The position numbers were made by a program, and so were the translations under genes. Shown here one piece after another: positions 1-9,462 of a stretch of DNA of 64,000 nt; within the stretch, counting starts at the first letter, position 1, and each line of letters starts with the position of its first letter. The notes below the pieces were generated by a model. That model had not been told where the DNA came from. It worked only from the letters and a program-made list of their open reading frames with translations, and searched no databases. The stretch is taken from assembly GCF_000719555.1 (NCBI RefSeq), contig NZ_JOGX01000021.1, positions 1-64,000 on the forward strand, written 5' to 3'. Origin of the DNA: Streptomyces sp. NRRL F-5727. GTDB taxonomy: Bacteria; Actinomycetota; Actinomycetes; Streptomycetales; Streptomycetaceae.

Positions 1-375
1 GGCGGGGCGGGTGGGGCGGAGGGGGAACGGGGTGGGTCGGGGGGTGTGCGGCAGGTGTCCGGGCCGGACGGCGGCGGCGGGCAAGACGGTACGCATTCCT
101 CCGCGTTGCCCCGCCTTGTGCGGTTTCGCCCGGCCCGCTTCCTCACGCTCCGCCGCGCCGGCGTCACCCGGGCCCCGCTCCCGGCCGGAGGGAGGGCGTC
201 CGGGAGAGGACGGGCCTGCCGCGGTGGCGTTGCGGACGTTTAGGGTGGGTGGGGGCGCGGCGGAGGATCCCTCGGAACGTTCGCCGGGTCCGAGGGGAGA
301 GCCGGCCCGATCGGCAGTGAACGGTGGCCCCGACGCACGACGGCACAAGGGTGCTCGACCACACCAGGAGGCAAA
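1..375. other. Non-coding leader upstream of the ParA-like gene
   Basis: No convincing gene lies here. The open frames that cross it are short and have no recognisable domain, and they end inside or run antisense to the next gene. The stretch is G-rich up to about 250 and contains a perfect AGGAGG ribosome-binding site at 366-371, four bases before the GTG at 376. I found no convincing -35/-10 pair and no hairpin. Confidence 0.6.
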
Positions 376-3300
376 GTGAACGGCGATCGCGACGACATCC
401 GCGGGGGCTGGAACGTGCCCGCCGACGAGTCCGACGCGGATCCCGCCGAGATGACGGGTGAGTTCACCATCGACTACACCCCGCCGGCCTGGTACACGCA
501 GAACGCGCCGGGCGGTCCGGGGGGCGCCGGTGTCACTCCCCCGCCGCCGACGGGTGCGCCGGTCCCGGTGCCCGGGGTGCCCCCGGCCGGCTTCCAGCAG
601 GGCTGGACGCCCGCCCCGCCGCCGCCCGCACCCGGGCAGGTCCCGGGCCGGCAGCCGCCCCCGCCCGGACCGTACGGGGCCCACGGCTCCGAGCCCGGCG
701 CCCCCGGCACGCCTCCCGGCTACCCGGCGCCCGCGCCGCACCAGGCCCCCGGGCCGTACGCGGGCCAGGTCCCCGGTCAGGTGGCCCCTGGTCAGGCCCC
801 TGGTCAGCAGGCCGCCGCGCCCGGGCCGTACGGGGCGTACGGCCCCGAGGCCGGCGCCGCCCCCGGCACGCCCGCCGCGCCACCGGCCTACCCGGCTCCC
901 GCCGCCGCTCCCGTACCCGCCCCCGCTCCCGCTCCCGGCGCGCCCTTCGGCGGCGGGGAGGTGGAGAGCGGCGCCACCGTGCGCTTCAACCCGGCCTCGC
1001 TGCGGCCGGACGCGGCCCCGGAGCCGGCCCCCGCGCCCGCCGCCGAGCCCCTGCCGGGCTCCCCCGAGGCCGCGGGCCTGGCCCGCGCCGACGTGCCCCC
1101 GGCCCCCGCCGCGGACGAAGCCGACTCCGCGCCCGACGCCGAGCGGGAAGCCGACGCCGCGGCCGACACGACCGACACGGAGCCCCGCGCGGACGCCGGG
1201 GAGACGGCGGCTCATGAGCCGGAGCCGGACGCTGAATCTTCTGACGTGGAATCCGAGCCGGCCCCCGCCGGGGAACAGGACGACGCCGACATCGCGGCCG
1301 AGGCCGAGGCGGAGGCCGTGACCGGCGCCGAGGAAGAGACCACGGATCCGGAGGACGAGCCCGACGCGCCCGCGGCCGAGGCCGAGGCCGCCGACGCCGT
1401 CCCCGCCGCGCTGCCCCCCGCCGCCGCGCTGCCCCCCGCCGCCCCGCTGCCCGCCGAGGGCGCCCCGGGGGCGGCCCCCGGAGCGCTCCCGCCGCTGCCG
1501 CCCGAGTTCCCGCCGGCCTCCCCCGAGGCCCAGCAGCCGCAGCAGCAGCCGCAGGCCGCTCAGGCCCCGCAGCCCGCGCCGCAGTGGCCCGGGCAGCCGG
1601 TGGCCGGCGCGCCCGGAGCCGTACCGCCGCAGGGTGGGTACGGGTACCCCCAGGGCCCTGGCGCTCCCGGGCAGCCCCCGCAGCCGCCCGCCGGGTACGG
1701 CTACCCGCCGCAGGCCCCGGCCGGTTACGGCTACCCGCACCCGGGCGGGCAGCCCCAGCCCCAGCCCCAGCCGCCGGCGCCCGGCGCCGAGCAGCCCCCC
1801 GCCGGGTACGGTCTCCCGCCGCAGGCGCAGGGCGGTTACGGCTACCCGCAGGCTCCGGGCGCGCCCGGTGAGCTGCCTCCGCAGGGCCCGGAGGGGTACG
1901 GGTACCCGCCGGGCGGCGTGGACCCGCGGACCGGGGCGGCCTGGCCGCAGCCGGTCACGCACGACCAGCGCGAGCGCTCCGTGCCGGGTGCCCCGCTGGG
2001 CTACACGGCGGCCGTCGAGCTCTCCTCCGACCGGCTCCTGCGCAACAACAAGCAGAAGGCGAAGTCGAGCCGGAACCCGGGCGCGGCCTCGCGGTTCAAG
2101 CTGGGCGGCAAGAAGGAGGAGCAGGAGCGGCAGCGGAAGCTGGACCTGATCCGCACGCCCGTCCTGTCCTGCTACCGGATCGCGGTCATCTCGCTCAAGG
2201 GCGGTGTCGGCAAGACCACGACGACCACCGCGCTCGGCGCGACCCTGGCCATCGAGCGGCAGGACAAGATCCTGGCGATCGACGCCAACCCGGACGCCGG
2301 CACGCTGGGCCGCCGGGTGCGGCGCGAGACCGGGGCGACCATCCGCGACCTGGTGCAGGCGATCCCGTACCTCAACTCGTACATGGACATCCGCCGGTTC
2401 ACCTCGCAGGCGCCGTCCGGCCTGGAGATCATCGCCAACGACGTGGACCCGGCCGTCTCGACGACCTTCAACGACGAGGACTACCGGCGGGCGATCGACG
2501 TCCTCGGTAAGCAGTACCCGGTGATCCTCACCGACTCCGGCACGGGTCTGCTGTACAGCGCCATGCGCGGGGTGCTCGACCTGGCCGACCAGCTGATCAT
2601 CATCTCGACGCCGTCCGTGGACGGCGCCTCCAGCGCCTCGACGACGCTGGACTGGCTGTCGGCGCACGGGTACGCGGATCTCGTGCAGCGCTCGATCACG
2701 GTCATCTCGGGGGTCCGCGAGACCGGCAAGATGATCAAGGTCGAGGACATCGTGCAGCACTTCCGCACCCGGTGCCGGGGCGTGATCGTGGTGCCCTTCG
2801 ACGAGCACCTGGCGGCGGGCGCCGAGGTGGACCTCGACATGATGCGGCCGAAGACCCGGGAGGCGTACTTCGACCTCTCGGCGATGGTGGCCGAGGACTT
2901 CGCGCGGGCGCAGCAGGCGCAGGGGCTGTGGACCGGCGACGGCCAGGGCGGCCTGCCGCCGCACATGGCGCCGCCGATGCCGGGCCAGTACGCCCCCGGC
3001 CCCTATGGCCCCGGGCAGCCGGTGCCGGGCCAGCCGGTCCCGGGACAGCCGGGCCAGCCGTCCCCGGGGCAGCCGTACGGCGCCCCGCCCGCGCCGGGCC
3101 AGCCGTACCCCGGGCAGCCGATGCCGGGCTCGTACGCCCCCGGTCAGCCCGCGCCGGGGCAGCCGTACCCGCCGCAGGGGCAGCCGCAGCCGTACCCCCA
3201 GCCGGGGCAGCCGATGCCGGGTCAGCCCGGGGAGCCGATGCCGGGTCAAGCCGGATATCCCGGACAGCCGTACGGGCAGCAGCCGTATCCGCCGGCGGCG

Positions 3301-3444
3301 ACTTCCGGCCAGCCGGGGCAGCCGGGGCAGCCCGCGCCGCCGTACGGGCAGCAGCCCGCGCCGGGCCAGCCGTTCGGTCAGCCGCTGCCTCCGCAGGCCC
3401 CGCCGCAGGCGCCCGCGCAGGCGCCGCCAGCCCCTCAGCAGTAG
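376..3444 (+). CDS. Proline-rich ParA/MinD-type ATPase (ESX-associated)
   Basis: This 1022-aa protein has three parts. Residues 1 to about 570 are low complexity, rich in Pro, Gly, Ala and Gln with an acidic Ala/Glu/Asp block near 230-350. Residues about 595-850 form a SIMIBI ATPase with the deviant Walker A KGGVGKTT (Lys608 and Lys613). The tail from about 865 is built of PGQP-type repeats. GTG at 376 is set by AGGAGG immediately upstream. Proteins of this form sit at the edge of ESX/type VII loci in Streptomyces (I recall SCO5717) and resemble mycobacterial EspI-like ATPases. A role in regulating or positioning secretion is inferred; no other ESX gene is in the window. A cytosolic location is likely because no signal peptide or membrane segment is visible. 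The repeats make exact length differences between strains likely. Confidence 0.85.
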   Translation: MNGDRDDIRGGWNVPADESDADPAEMTGEFTIDYTPPAWYTQNAPGGPGGAGVTPPPPTGAPVPVPGVPPAGFQQGWTPAPPPPAPGQVPGRQPPPPGPYGAHGSEPGAPGTPPGYPAPAPHQAPGPYAGQVPGQVAPGQAPGQQAAAPGPYGAYGPEAGAAPGTPAAPPAYPAPAAAPVPAPAPAPGAPFGGGEVESGATVRFNPASLRPDAAPEPAPAPAAEPLPGSPEAAGLARADVPPAPAADEADSAPDAEREADAAADTTDTEPRADAGETAAHEPEPDAESSDVESEPAPAGEQDDADIAAEAEAEAVTGAEEETTDPEDEPDAPAAEAEAADAVPAALPPAAALPPAAPLPAEGAPGAAPGALPPLPPEFPPASPEAQQPQQQPQAAQAPQPAPQWPGQPVAGAPGAVPPQGGYGYPQGPGAPGQPPQPPAGYGYPPQAPAGYGYPHPGGQPQPQPQPPAPGAEQPPAGYGLPPQAQGGYGYPQAPGAPGELPPQGPEGYGYPPGGVDPRTGAAWPQPVTHDQRERSVPGAPLGYTAAVELSSDRLLRNNKQKAKSSRNPGAASRFKLGGKKEEQERQRKLDLIRTPVLSCYRIAVISLKGGVGKTTTTTALGATLAIERQDKILAIDANPDAGTLGRRVRRETGATIRDLVQAIPYLNSYMDIRRFTSQAPSGLEIIANDVDPAVSTTFNDEDYRRAIDVLGKQYPVILTDSGTGLLYSAMRGVLDLADQLIIISTPSVDGASSASTTLDWLSAHGYADLVQRSITVISGVRETGKMIKVEDIVQHFRTRCRGVIVVPFDEHLAAGAEVDLDMMRPKTREAYFDLSAMVAEDFARAQQAQGLWTGDGQGGLPPHMAPPMPGQYAPGPYGPGQPVPGQPVPGQPGQPSPGQPYGAPPAPGQPYPGQPMPGSYAPGQPAPGQPYPPQGQPQPYPQPGQPMPGQPGEPMPGQAGYPGQPYGQQPYPPAATSGQPGQPGQPAPPYGQQPAPGQPFGQPLPPQAPPQAPAQAPPAPQQ

Positions 3445-3468
3445 GGCGTCACAGGAGTAGACCAATGA

Positions 3469-3498
3469 GGCTCCGTACCGGGTCACCGGTACGGAGCC
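3469..3498 (+). terminator. Hairpin terminator after the ParA-like gene
   Basis: A perfect 12-bp inverted repeat (GGCTCCGTACCG and its complement) encloses a 6-nt loop 24 bases after the stop codon. TTCCTGC follows rather than a full T-run, which is usual in Streptomyces terminators. Confidence 0.85.
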
Positions 3499-3538
3499 TT
3501 CCTGCATTCCCGCAGCCCACACGGGGTTTGAGTCATCG

Positions 3539-3568
3539 TTGACGACGGCAGACCACCGCTGATACATC
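3539..3568 (+). promoter_or_regulatory. Candidate promoter of the peptide-transport operon
   Basis: TTGACG at 3539-3544 and TACATC at 3563-3568 are separated by 18 bp and lie about 70 bp before the likely start at 3639. This matches the housekeeping sigma (HrdB) layout. No transcription start was measured, so this is a pattern match only. Confidence 0.45.
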
Positions 3569-3638
3569 TTCGCTTCACTTGACGTCAGCCCAAGATCCAC
3601 GACTCCACGACAGATCCCCCGACGCGAGGTCACGTCCC

Positions 3639-5504
3639 ATGGTCATGGTCACGAAGGTTCCATCCCGTCCGCTCCCCCGCCGGCCGCACCGGCCCCACCG
3701 GGCCGCCCGACTGCTGCTCGCCGCCGGCCTCGCCACCGCCTCGCTCGCGGCCCTCCCCGCCACCCCGGCCGCCGCCGAGGACGAGAAGTCCGGCGGCACG
3801 ACGCTCACGGTGGCCGTCTCGCAGAGCATCGACTCGCTGAGCCCGTTCCTGGCCCAGAAGCTCACCTCGACCAGCATCCACCGGCTGGCGTACGAGTACC
3901 TCACCAACTACGACCCGAAGGACGCCAGAACCGTCCCGGCCTTCGCCACCGAGTGGTCCGCCTCGGCGGACAAGCTGACGTGGACGTACAAGATCCGCGA
4001 GGACTCCACCTGGTCCGACGGGAAGCCGGCCACCGCCGAGGACGCGGCCTGGACCTTCAACAAGATGATGACCGACCCGAACGCGGCCACCGCCAACGGC
4101 AGTTTCACGGCCAACTTCGCCGAGGTCACCGCCCCCGACCCGCGCACCCTCGTCATCCGGCTGAAGAAGCCGCAGGCGACGATGACCGCGCTCGACGTGC
4201 CGATCGTGCCCAAGCACGTGTGGGAGAAGGTCGGCGACTTCTCGAAGTTCAACAACGACCAGCAGTTCCCGATCGTCGGCAACGGCCCCTTCGTCATCAC
4301 GGACTTCAAGGTCGACCAGTACATCAAGCTCAAGCCGAACAAGAAGTTCTGGCGGGGCGCGCCCAAGTTCGACGAGCTGGTCTTCAAGTACTACAAGGAC
4401 GGGGACGCCGCCGTCGCCGCCCTCCAGAAGGGCGAGGTCTCCTTCGTCCCGAACCTGACGCCCGCCCAGGCCGCCGCGCTGCGCACGCAGAAGGACATCA
4501 AGGTCAACGACGCCCCCGGGCGCCGCTTCTACGCGCTCGCCACCAACCCCGGCGCCCGCGCCAAGGACGGCAGGACCTTCGGCAACGGCCACCCGGCCCT
4601 CCTCGACCCGGCCGTCCGCAAGGCGCTCTTCCTCGCCGTCGACCGGGCCACCCTCGTCGACAAGGTCTTCCAGGGGCACGCCGTCGAGGGCGAGGGGTAC
4701 ATCCCGCCGCGCTTCGGCTCGTACTTCTGGAAGCCCGGCCCCGAACAGAGGCGGGCCTACGACCCGGCGGCCGCCGCGAAGACGCTCGACGACGCCGGGT
4801 ACCGGAAGAACGGCGACGGGAAGCGGCTCGGCAAGGACGGCAAGCCGCTGAACTTCCGGATCCTGTGTCACGCCACCGACCCCAACGACAAGGCGGTCGG
4901 CAAGTACCTCCAGGAGTGGTGGGGCGAGCTCGGCATCGGCCTGACCCTCGAGTGCCTGGACAGCGTCTCCGACCCCTGGGTCAAGGGCGACTACGACCTC
5001 GCCTTCGACGGCTGGTCAGTCAACCCCGACCCGGACTACGTCCTCTCCATCCACACCTGCGGCACCCTCCCGGCCACCCCGAAGGACACCGGCGCCACCG
5101 ACAACTTCATCTGCGACAAGGAGTTCGACTCCCTCTACGCGCAGCAGGCGGTGGAGTACGACACCGCCAAGCGGGCGGACCTGGTCAAGCGGATGCAGTC
5201 CCGGCTGTACGACACGGGGTACATGAACATCATGGCCTACCCCAACGCCCTGGAGGCGTACCGCACCGACCAGATCGCGTCGATCACCACCATGCCCGAG
5301 GCCGCCGGGAACCTGTGGGGGCAGGACGGCTACTGGAGCTGGTGGTCGGCCGTCCCCGCCGCCTCCGCGTCCGGGTCGGGGGACGGCTCCGGCTCGTCCT
5401 CGACCGGGATCGCGATCGGGATCGGCGCGGCCGTGGTCGTCGTCGCCGGCGGACTGCTCCTCTTCCGGATGCGCCGGCGCGCCACCGCCGACGACCGCGA
5501 GTAG
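3639..5504 (+). CDS. Peptide ABC transporter substrate-binding protein, C-terminally anchored
   Basis: This 621-aa family 5 solute-binding protein (DppA/OppA type) captures oligopeptides or similar solutes outside the cell. ATG at 3639 is chosen because GAGGT lies 9 bases upstream and a basic N-region follows; TTG at 3579 would add 20 residues and has no site. The signal peptide has an Arg-rich start, a hydrophobic stretch (LLLAAGLATASLAAL) and a likely AxA cleavage before EDEKSGG. There is no lipobox Cys. Instead a Gly/Ser linker near residue 585 leads to a membrane segment (GIAIGIGAAVVVVAGGLLLF) and a basic tail RMRRR, so it is probably held to the membrane at its C-terminus. It is the first gene of a five-gene importer operon, 2 nt before the first permease. 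Confidence 0.9.
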   Translation: MVMVTKVPSRPLPRRPHRPHRAARLLLAAGLATASLAALPATPAAAEDEKSGGTTLTVAVSQSIDSLSPFLAQKLTSTSIHRLAYEYLTNYDPKDARTVPAFATEWSASADKLTWTYKIREDSTWSDGKPATAEDAAWTFNKMMTDPNAATANGSFTANFAEVTAPDPRTLVIRLKKPQATMTALDVPIVPKHVWEKVGDFSKFNNDQQFPIVGNGPFVITDFKVDQYIKLKPNKKFWRGAPKFDELVFKYYKDGDAAVAALQKGEVSFVPNLTPAQAAALRTQKDIKVNDAPGRRFYALATNPGARAKDGRTFGNGHPALLDPAVRKALFLAVDRATLVDKVFQGHAVEGEGYIPPRFGSYFWKPGPEQRRAYDPAAAAKTLDDAGYRKNGDGKRLGKDGKPLNFRILCHATDPNDKAVGKYLQEWWGELGIGLTLECLDSVSDPWVKGDYDLAFDGWSVNPDPDYVLSIHTCGTLPATPKDTGATDNFICDKEFDSLYAQQAVEYDTAKRADLVKRMQSRLYDTGYMNIMAYPNALEAYRTDQIASITTMPEAAGNLWGQDGYWSWWSAVPAASASGSGDGSGSSSTGIAIGIGAAVVVVAGGLLLFRMRRRATADDRE

Positions 5505-5506
5505 CG

Positions 5507-6568
5507 ATGACGACGGCAAGCACCCCCGCCGGCGTGGCGCGGGCCGAGGAGGCCCGCGCCACGGACGGCGCACCCCGCACCGGCGTCGCCTCCGGCTATC
5601 TCCGCCACGCGGCGGGGAAGCTGGGCGGCGCGCTCGTCTCCCTCTTCGCCGTGCTGGTCACCAGCTTCTTCCTGTTCCGGATCATCCCCGGTGACCCGGT
5701 CAAGGCGATGACCCACGGCGTCCCCACCTCGGCCGAGCAACTGGCCACCCTAAGACGCCAGTTCGGACTCGACCTGCCGCTGTGGCAGCAGTTCACCGAC
5801 TACTGCGCCAAGGCGCTCGGCGGCGACCTCGGCACCTCCTTCCAGTTCCGCGCCCCGGTCGGCGAGCTGATCGCGGCGAAGCTGCCCGCGACCCTGCTGC
5901 TCACCGGGGTCGCCGTGGTCCTCTACTCGGCGCTCGGGCTGTGGCTCGGCACCCGCTCGGCGTGGCGGCACGGCGGCCTCGGCGACCGGGTGAACACCGG
6001 CATCGCGCTCACCCTGTGGTCGGTGCCGTCGTTCTGGCTCGGGCTGCTCCTCATCATCGTCTTCTCGGTGGGGATGGGCCCCGTCCCGGGACTCTTCCCG
6101 ACCGGCGGCATGGAGTCCGGGACCGGCGAGACCGGCTTCGCGTACGTCCTCGACGTCGCCCACCACCTCGTGCTGCCCGTGGTGACCCTGGTCGCGGTCG
6201 GCTACGCGCAGACCCTGCTCGTGATGCGGTCCTCGCTCCTCGACGAGATGGGCGGCGACTACCTGACGACCGCCCGGGCCAAGGGCCTCAAGGACGACGA
6301 GGTGCGCCGCCGGCACGCGGTGCCCAACGCGCTGCTGCCGACCGTCACCATGGTCTTCATCAACCTGGGCCATGTGGCGGCCGGTTCGATCCTGGTGGAG
6401 ACCGTCTTCTCCTGGCCGGGACTCGGCGGCCTCTTCTACCAGGCGCTCAGCGTGCCCGATCTGCCGCTCGTCCAGGGCCTGTTCGTCGTCTTCGCCGGAG
6501 CGATGATCCTGATGAACCTGATCGCCGACCTGCTCTATCCGCTGCTCGACCCCCGGGTGGGCCGATGA
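5507..6568 (+). CDS. Peptide ABC transporter permease (DppB type)
   Basis: This 353-aa inner-membrane permease belongs to the BPD_transp_1 family and forms half of the transmembrane channel. After a cytosolic N-terminus of about 45 residues it has a first membrane segment (LVSLFAVLVTSFFLFRII), the family signature IPGDPV, and further hydrophobic segments. The EAA-type loop that contacts the ATPases is seen as TARAKGLKDDEVRRRHAVPN. ATG follows the binding-protein stop by two bases. Its stop codon overlaps the next start in an ATGA, so translation is probably coupled. Confidence 0.92.
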   Translation: MTTASTPAGVARAEEARATDGAPRTGVASGYLRHAAGKLGGALVSLFAVLVTSFFLFRIIPGDPVKAMTHGVPTSAEQLATLRRQFGLDLPLWQQFTDYCAKALGGDLGTSFQFRAPVGELIAAKLPATLLLTGVAVVLYSALGLWLGTRSAWRHGGLGDRVNTGIALTLWSVPSFWLGLLLIIVFSVGMGPVPGLFPTGGMESGTGETGFAYVLDVAHHLVLPVVTLVAVGYAQTLLVMRSSLLDEMGGDYLTTARAKGLKDDEVRRRHAVPNALLPTVTMVFINLGHVAAGSILVETVFSWPGLGGLFYQALSVPDLPLVQGLFVVFAGAMILMNLIADLLYPLLDPRVGR

Positions 6569-7449
6569 CCTCTCTCGCGTGGGAGCGCCGCCGGGGCTCC
6601 GCGGCGCGCTTCTGGAAGACGTACCGGACCCACCGGGCTGGCCTGTACGGGCTCGCCGGACTGGCCGTGATCGCCCTGCTCGCCCTGACCGCCCCGTGGA
6701 CCGTCGGCGCCGACGTGCAGTCGGTGACGAACGCGCCCGGCACCGCCCTGGAGCCGCCGAGCGCCGAATTCCCGCTCGGCACCGACCAGTTCGGGCGCTC
6801 GCTGCTCGGCCTGCTGATCTGGGGCGCCCGGATCTCACTGCTCGTCGGACTGCTCGCGGCGACCCTGTCGGTCGCCATCGGCACCCTCGTCGGGGTCCTC
6901 GCGGGCCACTACGGCGGCTGGCTGTCCACGGTCGTCATGCGGATCACCGACTGGTTCCTGGTGATGCCGACGCTGGTCCTGGCGATCGTGCTCGCCACCG
7001 TGATGTCCCGGTCGATGTGGACGGTGGTGCTCGCCATCGGCGTCACCTCCTGGCCGACCACCGCCCGGCTCGTCCGGGCGCAGACGATCGCCGTCGAGTC
7101 CCGCCCGTACATCGAGCGGGCCACCGCGCTCGGCGGCGGCCACCGGCACGTCATGGCCCGGCACGTGCTGCCGAACGTGATGCCGCTGGTGCTCGCCCAG
7201 ACCACCCTCGGCATCTCCACCGCGATCCTCACCGAGGCCACCCTCGCCTTCCTCGGTCTCGGCGACCCGACGGTCGTCTCCTGGGGCGGCATGCTCCAGG
7301 ACGCCCGCGAGGCCGGCGCGGTCTCCTCCGGGCACTGGTGGTACCTGGCCCCGCCCGGGATCGCGATCGCGCTGGTCGCGCTCGCCTTCACGCTCTGCGG
7401 CCGGGCCGTCGAATCCGTGCTCAACCCGAGGCTGGGGGTGGGGCGTTGA
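6565..7449 (+). CDS. Peptide ABC transporter permease (DppC type)
   Basis: This 294-aa second permease subunit has one N-terminal membrane helix (LAGLAVIALLALTAPW), a periplasm-side segment with the DppC/OppC motif PLGTDQFGRS, then a membrane core. The ATPase-contact loop is visible as ERATALGGGHRHVMARHVLPN. It pairs with the DppB-type subunit. The start is the ATGA overlap with the preceding gene. The stop overlaps the TTG start of the next gene. Confidence 0.92.
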   Translation: MTSLAWERRRGSAARFWKTYRTHRAGLYGLAGLAVIALLALTAPWTVGADVQSVTNAPGTALEPPSAEFPLGTDQFGRSLLGLLIWGARISLLVGLLAATLSVAIGTLVGVLAGHYGGWLSTVVMRITDWFLVMPTLVLAIVLATVMSRSMWTVVLAIGVTSWPTTARLVRAQTIAVESRPYIERATALGGGHRHVMARHVLPNVMPLVLAQTTLGISTAILTEATLAFLGLGDPTVVSWGGMLQDAREAGAVSSGHWWYLAPPGIAIALVALAFTLCGRAVESVLNPRLGVGR

Positions 7450-8414
7450 GCCTCCTGGAGATCAGGGACCTGCGGGTCACGTACGGCTCCGGGGCCGGCG
7501 CCGTACCCGCCGTGCGCGGGGTCGACCTCACCCTGGAGGCCGGGTCGAAGCTGGGCGTGGCCGGCGAGTCCGGCTGCGGGAAGTCGACCCTGGCGCTCGC
7601 CCTGCTGCGCCTGCTGCCCACGACGGCCCGGCTCGACGGGGAGATCCTCCTCGACGGGGAGGACGTCCTCACCATGAAGTGGGGGCGGCTGCGGGCGGTC
7701 CGCTGGGCGGGTGCCTCGATCGTCTTCCAGGGCGCGATGCACTCGCTGAACGCGGTCCGCCGGATCGGCGACCAGATCGCCGAACCCCTCCTGGTGCACC
7801 GGCGGGCCACCCCCGCGGAGGCCCGGAAGCGGGTCGCCGCCCTGCTCGAACAGGTCGGGCTGCCCGCCTCCCGGGCCGCCGGCTATCCGCACGAGCTCTC
7901 CGGCGGCCAGCGGCAGCGCGTGATGATCGCGATGGCACTCGCCTGCGAACCCCGGCTGATCGTCGCCGACGAGCCGACCACCGCCCTCGACGTGATGATC
8001 CAGGCGCAGATCCTGCGGCTGATCGAGCGGCTGGTCGCCGAGGAGTCCATCGGCCTGATGATGATCAGCCATGACCTGGCGGTGCTCGCCGACACCTGCG
8101 ACCGGCTCGCCGTCATGTACGCGGGGCGGATCGTCGAGGAAGGCCCGGCCGCCGAGGTGTACGGGGCGGCCGCCCACCCCTACGGGCGGGCGCTGTCCTC
8201 GGCGTTCCCCCGGATCGGCGACCCGGCCTCGCGGCGGGCGCCGCGCGGCCTGCCGGGCGACCCGCCGGACCCGGCGGCGCTGCCCGCCGGCTGCGCCTTC
8301 CACCCCCGCTGCCCGGTGGCGGTGGCGGAGTGCGCCGAGGACGACCAGGAACTGCGAGCGGCGGGCGACGGGCGGCGGGCCGCCTGCGTCCACGTCGGAA
8401 GGGACAGCGGATGA
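7446..8414 (+). CDS. Peptide ABC transporter ATP-binding protein (DppD type)
   Basis: This 322-aa cytosolic ATPase drives the importer. It shows Walker A GESGCGKST, a Q-loop, the ABC signature LSGGQRQR, Walker B LIVADEPT and a switch His in MMISHDLAV. The C-terminal oligopeptide extension ends with the family's cysteine motif (FHPRCPVAVAEC). TTG at 7446 is chosen because it overlaps the upstream stop (TTGA) and leaves a normal N-terminus, LSLLEIRDLRVTYG. The partner ATPase follows with an ATGA overlap. Confidence 0.92.
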   Translation: MSLLEIRDLRVTYGSGAGAVPAVRGVDLTLEAGSKLGVAGESGCGKSTLALALLRLLPTTARLDGEILLDGEDVLTMKWGRLRAVRWAGASIVFQGAMHSLNAVRRIGDQIAEPLLVHRRATPAEARKRVAALLEQVGLPASRAAGYPHELSGGQRQRVMIAMALACEPRLIVADEPTTALDVMIQAQILRLIERLVAEESIGLMMISHDLAVLADTCDRLAVMYAGRIVEEGPAAEVYGAAAHPYGRALSSAFPRIGDPASRRAPRGLPGDPPDPAALPAGCAFHPRCPVAVAECAEDDQELRAAGDGRRAACVHVGRDSG

Positions 8415-9391
8415 CCTTGCTCACTGCCAGCGGGGTGCACGTCACCTTCCCCGGGCGGCGGGGCGCGCCGCCCGCCCGGGCCGTCGACGGGGTGGACCTG
8501 GAGATCGGCGCGGGCGAGATCGTGGCCCTGGTCGGCGAGTCCGGCTGCGGCAAGACGACCCTGGCCCGGACGCTCCTCGGCCTGGTGAGGCCGCGGACCG
8601 GCACGGTCTCCTTCGCCGGGGAGCCCCTCGCGTACACCTCCCGGGCGCTCAAGGCGTACCGGCGGCGCGCCCAGCTCGTCCTGCAGGACCCGAGCGGCTC
8701 CCTCAACCCCCGGCACACCGTGTACGAGGCGGTCGCCGAGGGCCTGCGGATCCACGGCGTCCACCGCGACGGGGCGGACGAGCGCGCGGCGGTCGCGGAG
8801 GCCCTCGCCCGGGCCGGGCTGCGGCCGCCCGAGCGGTTCTTCCTGCGCTACCCGCACGAGCTGTCCGGCGGGCAGCGGCAGCGGGTGGTGATCGCGGGCG
8901 CGCTGGCCCTGGAGCCCGAACTCATCGTCGCGGACGAGCCGGTGGCCTCCCTGGACGCGTCGGTACGCGGCGAGATCCTGGCGCTGCTGCTCCGGCTGCG
9001 CGACGAACTCGGGCTCTCCGCCCTGGTGGTGACCCACGACCTGGGGCTCGCCTGGAACATCGCGGACCGGGTGGCGGTCATGTACCTGGGCCGGGTGGTG
9101 GAGACGGGGCCGGTCGAGTCGGTCCTGACGGCGCCCCGGCACCCGTACACCCAGGCCCTGCTGTCGGTGCTGCCGGAGTCGGAGGCGGCGCCGGTGGTGC
9201 TGAGCGGCGAGCCGCCGGACCCGGCCCGCATCCCCGGCGGCTGCCGCTTCCACGCCCGCTGCCAGGTCCTGGCCTCGGGCGCGGCGGCCCCGGTCGCCGA
9301 CCGCTGCCGGACGGAGCCCCTGCCGGTCCTCCGCGCGGGCGGCGGGGAGCGGGGGGTGGCCTGCCACTGGGCGGCGCGGGAGCAGGACTGA
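8411..9391 (+). CDS. Peptide ABC transporter ATP-binding protein (DppF type)
   Basis: This 326-aa second ATPase completes the heterodimer. It shows Walker A GESGCGKTT, signature LSGGQRQR, Walker B LIVADEPV and a switch His in VVTHDLGLAW. The C-terminal oligopeptide domain carries CRFHARCQ. The ATG overlaps the DppD-type stop. The operon ends here, followed by a strong inverted repeat. The substrate cannot be read from sequence; peptides are the usual cargo of this family. Confidence 0.92.
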   Translation: MTLLTASGVHVTFPGRRGAPPARAVDGVDLEIGAGEIVALVGESGCGKTTLARTLLGLVRPRTGTVSFAGEPLAYTSRALKAYRRRAQLVLQDPSGSLNPRHTVYEAVAEGLRIHGVHRDGADERAAVAEALARAGLRPPERFFLRYPHELSGGQRQRVVIAGALALEPELIVADEPVASLDASVRGEILALLLRLRDELGLSALVVTHDLGLAWNIADRVAVMYLGRVVETGPVESVLTAPRHPYTQALLSVLPESEAAPVVLSGEPPDPARIPGGCRFHARCQVLASGAAAPVADRCRTEPLPVLRAGGGERGVACHWAAREQD

Positions 9392-9405
9392 CGGCGGACG
9401 GCGAA

Positions 9406-9444
9406 CCGCCCGGCGACCCTGGGGGGCGGCGGGTCGCCGGGCGG
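9406..9444. terminator. Bidirectional terminator between convergent genes
   Basis: A perfect 14-bp inverted repeat (CCGCCCGGCGACCC and complement) with an 11-nt loop lies between the transporter stop and the convergent RTX-gene stop. It can serve both strands. Confidence 0.85.
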
Positions 9445-9462
9445 TGGTGCGGGGGGACGGGG

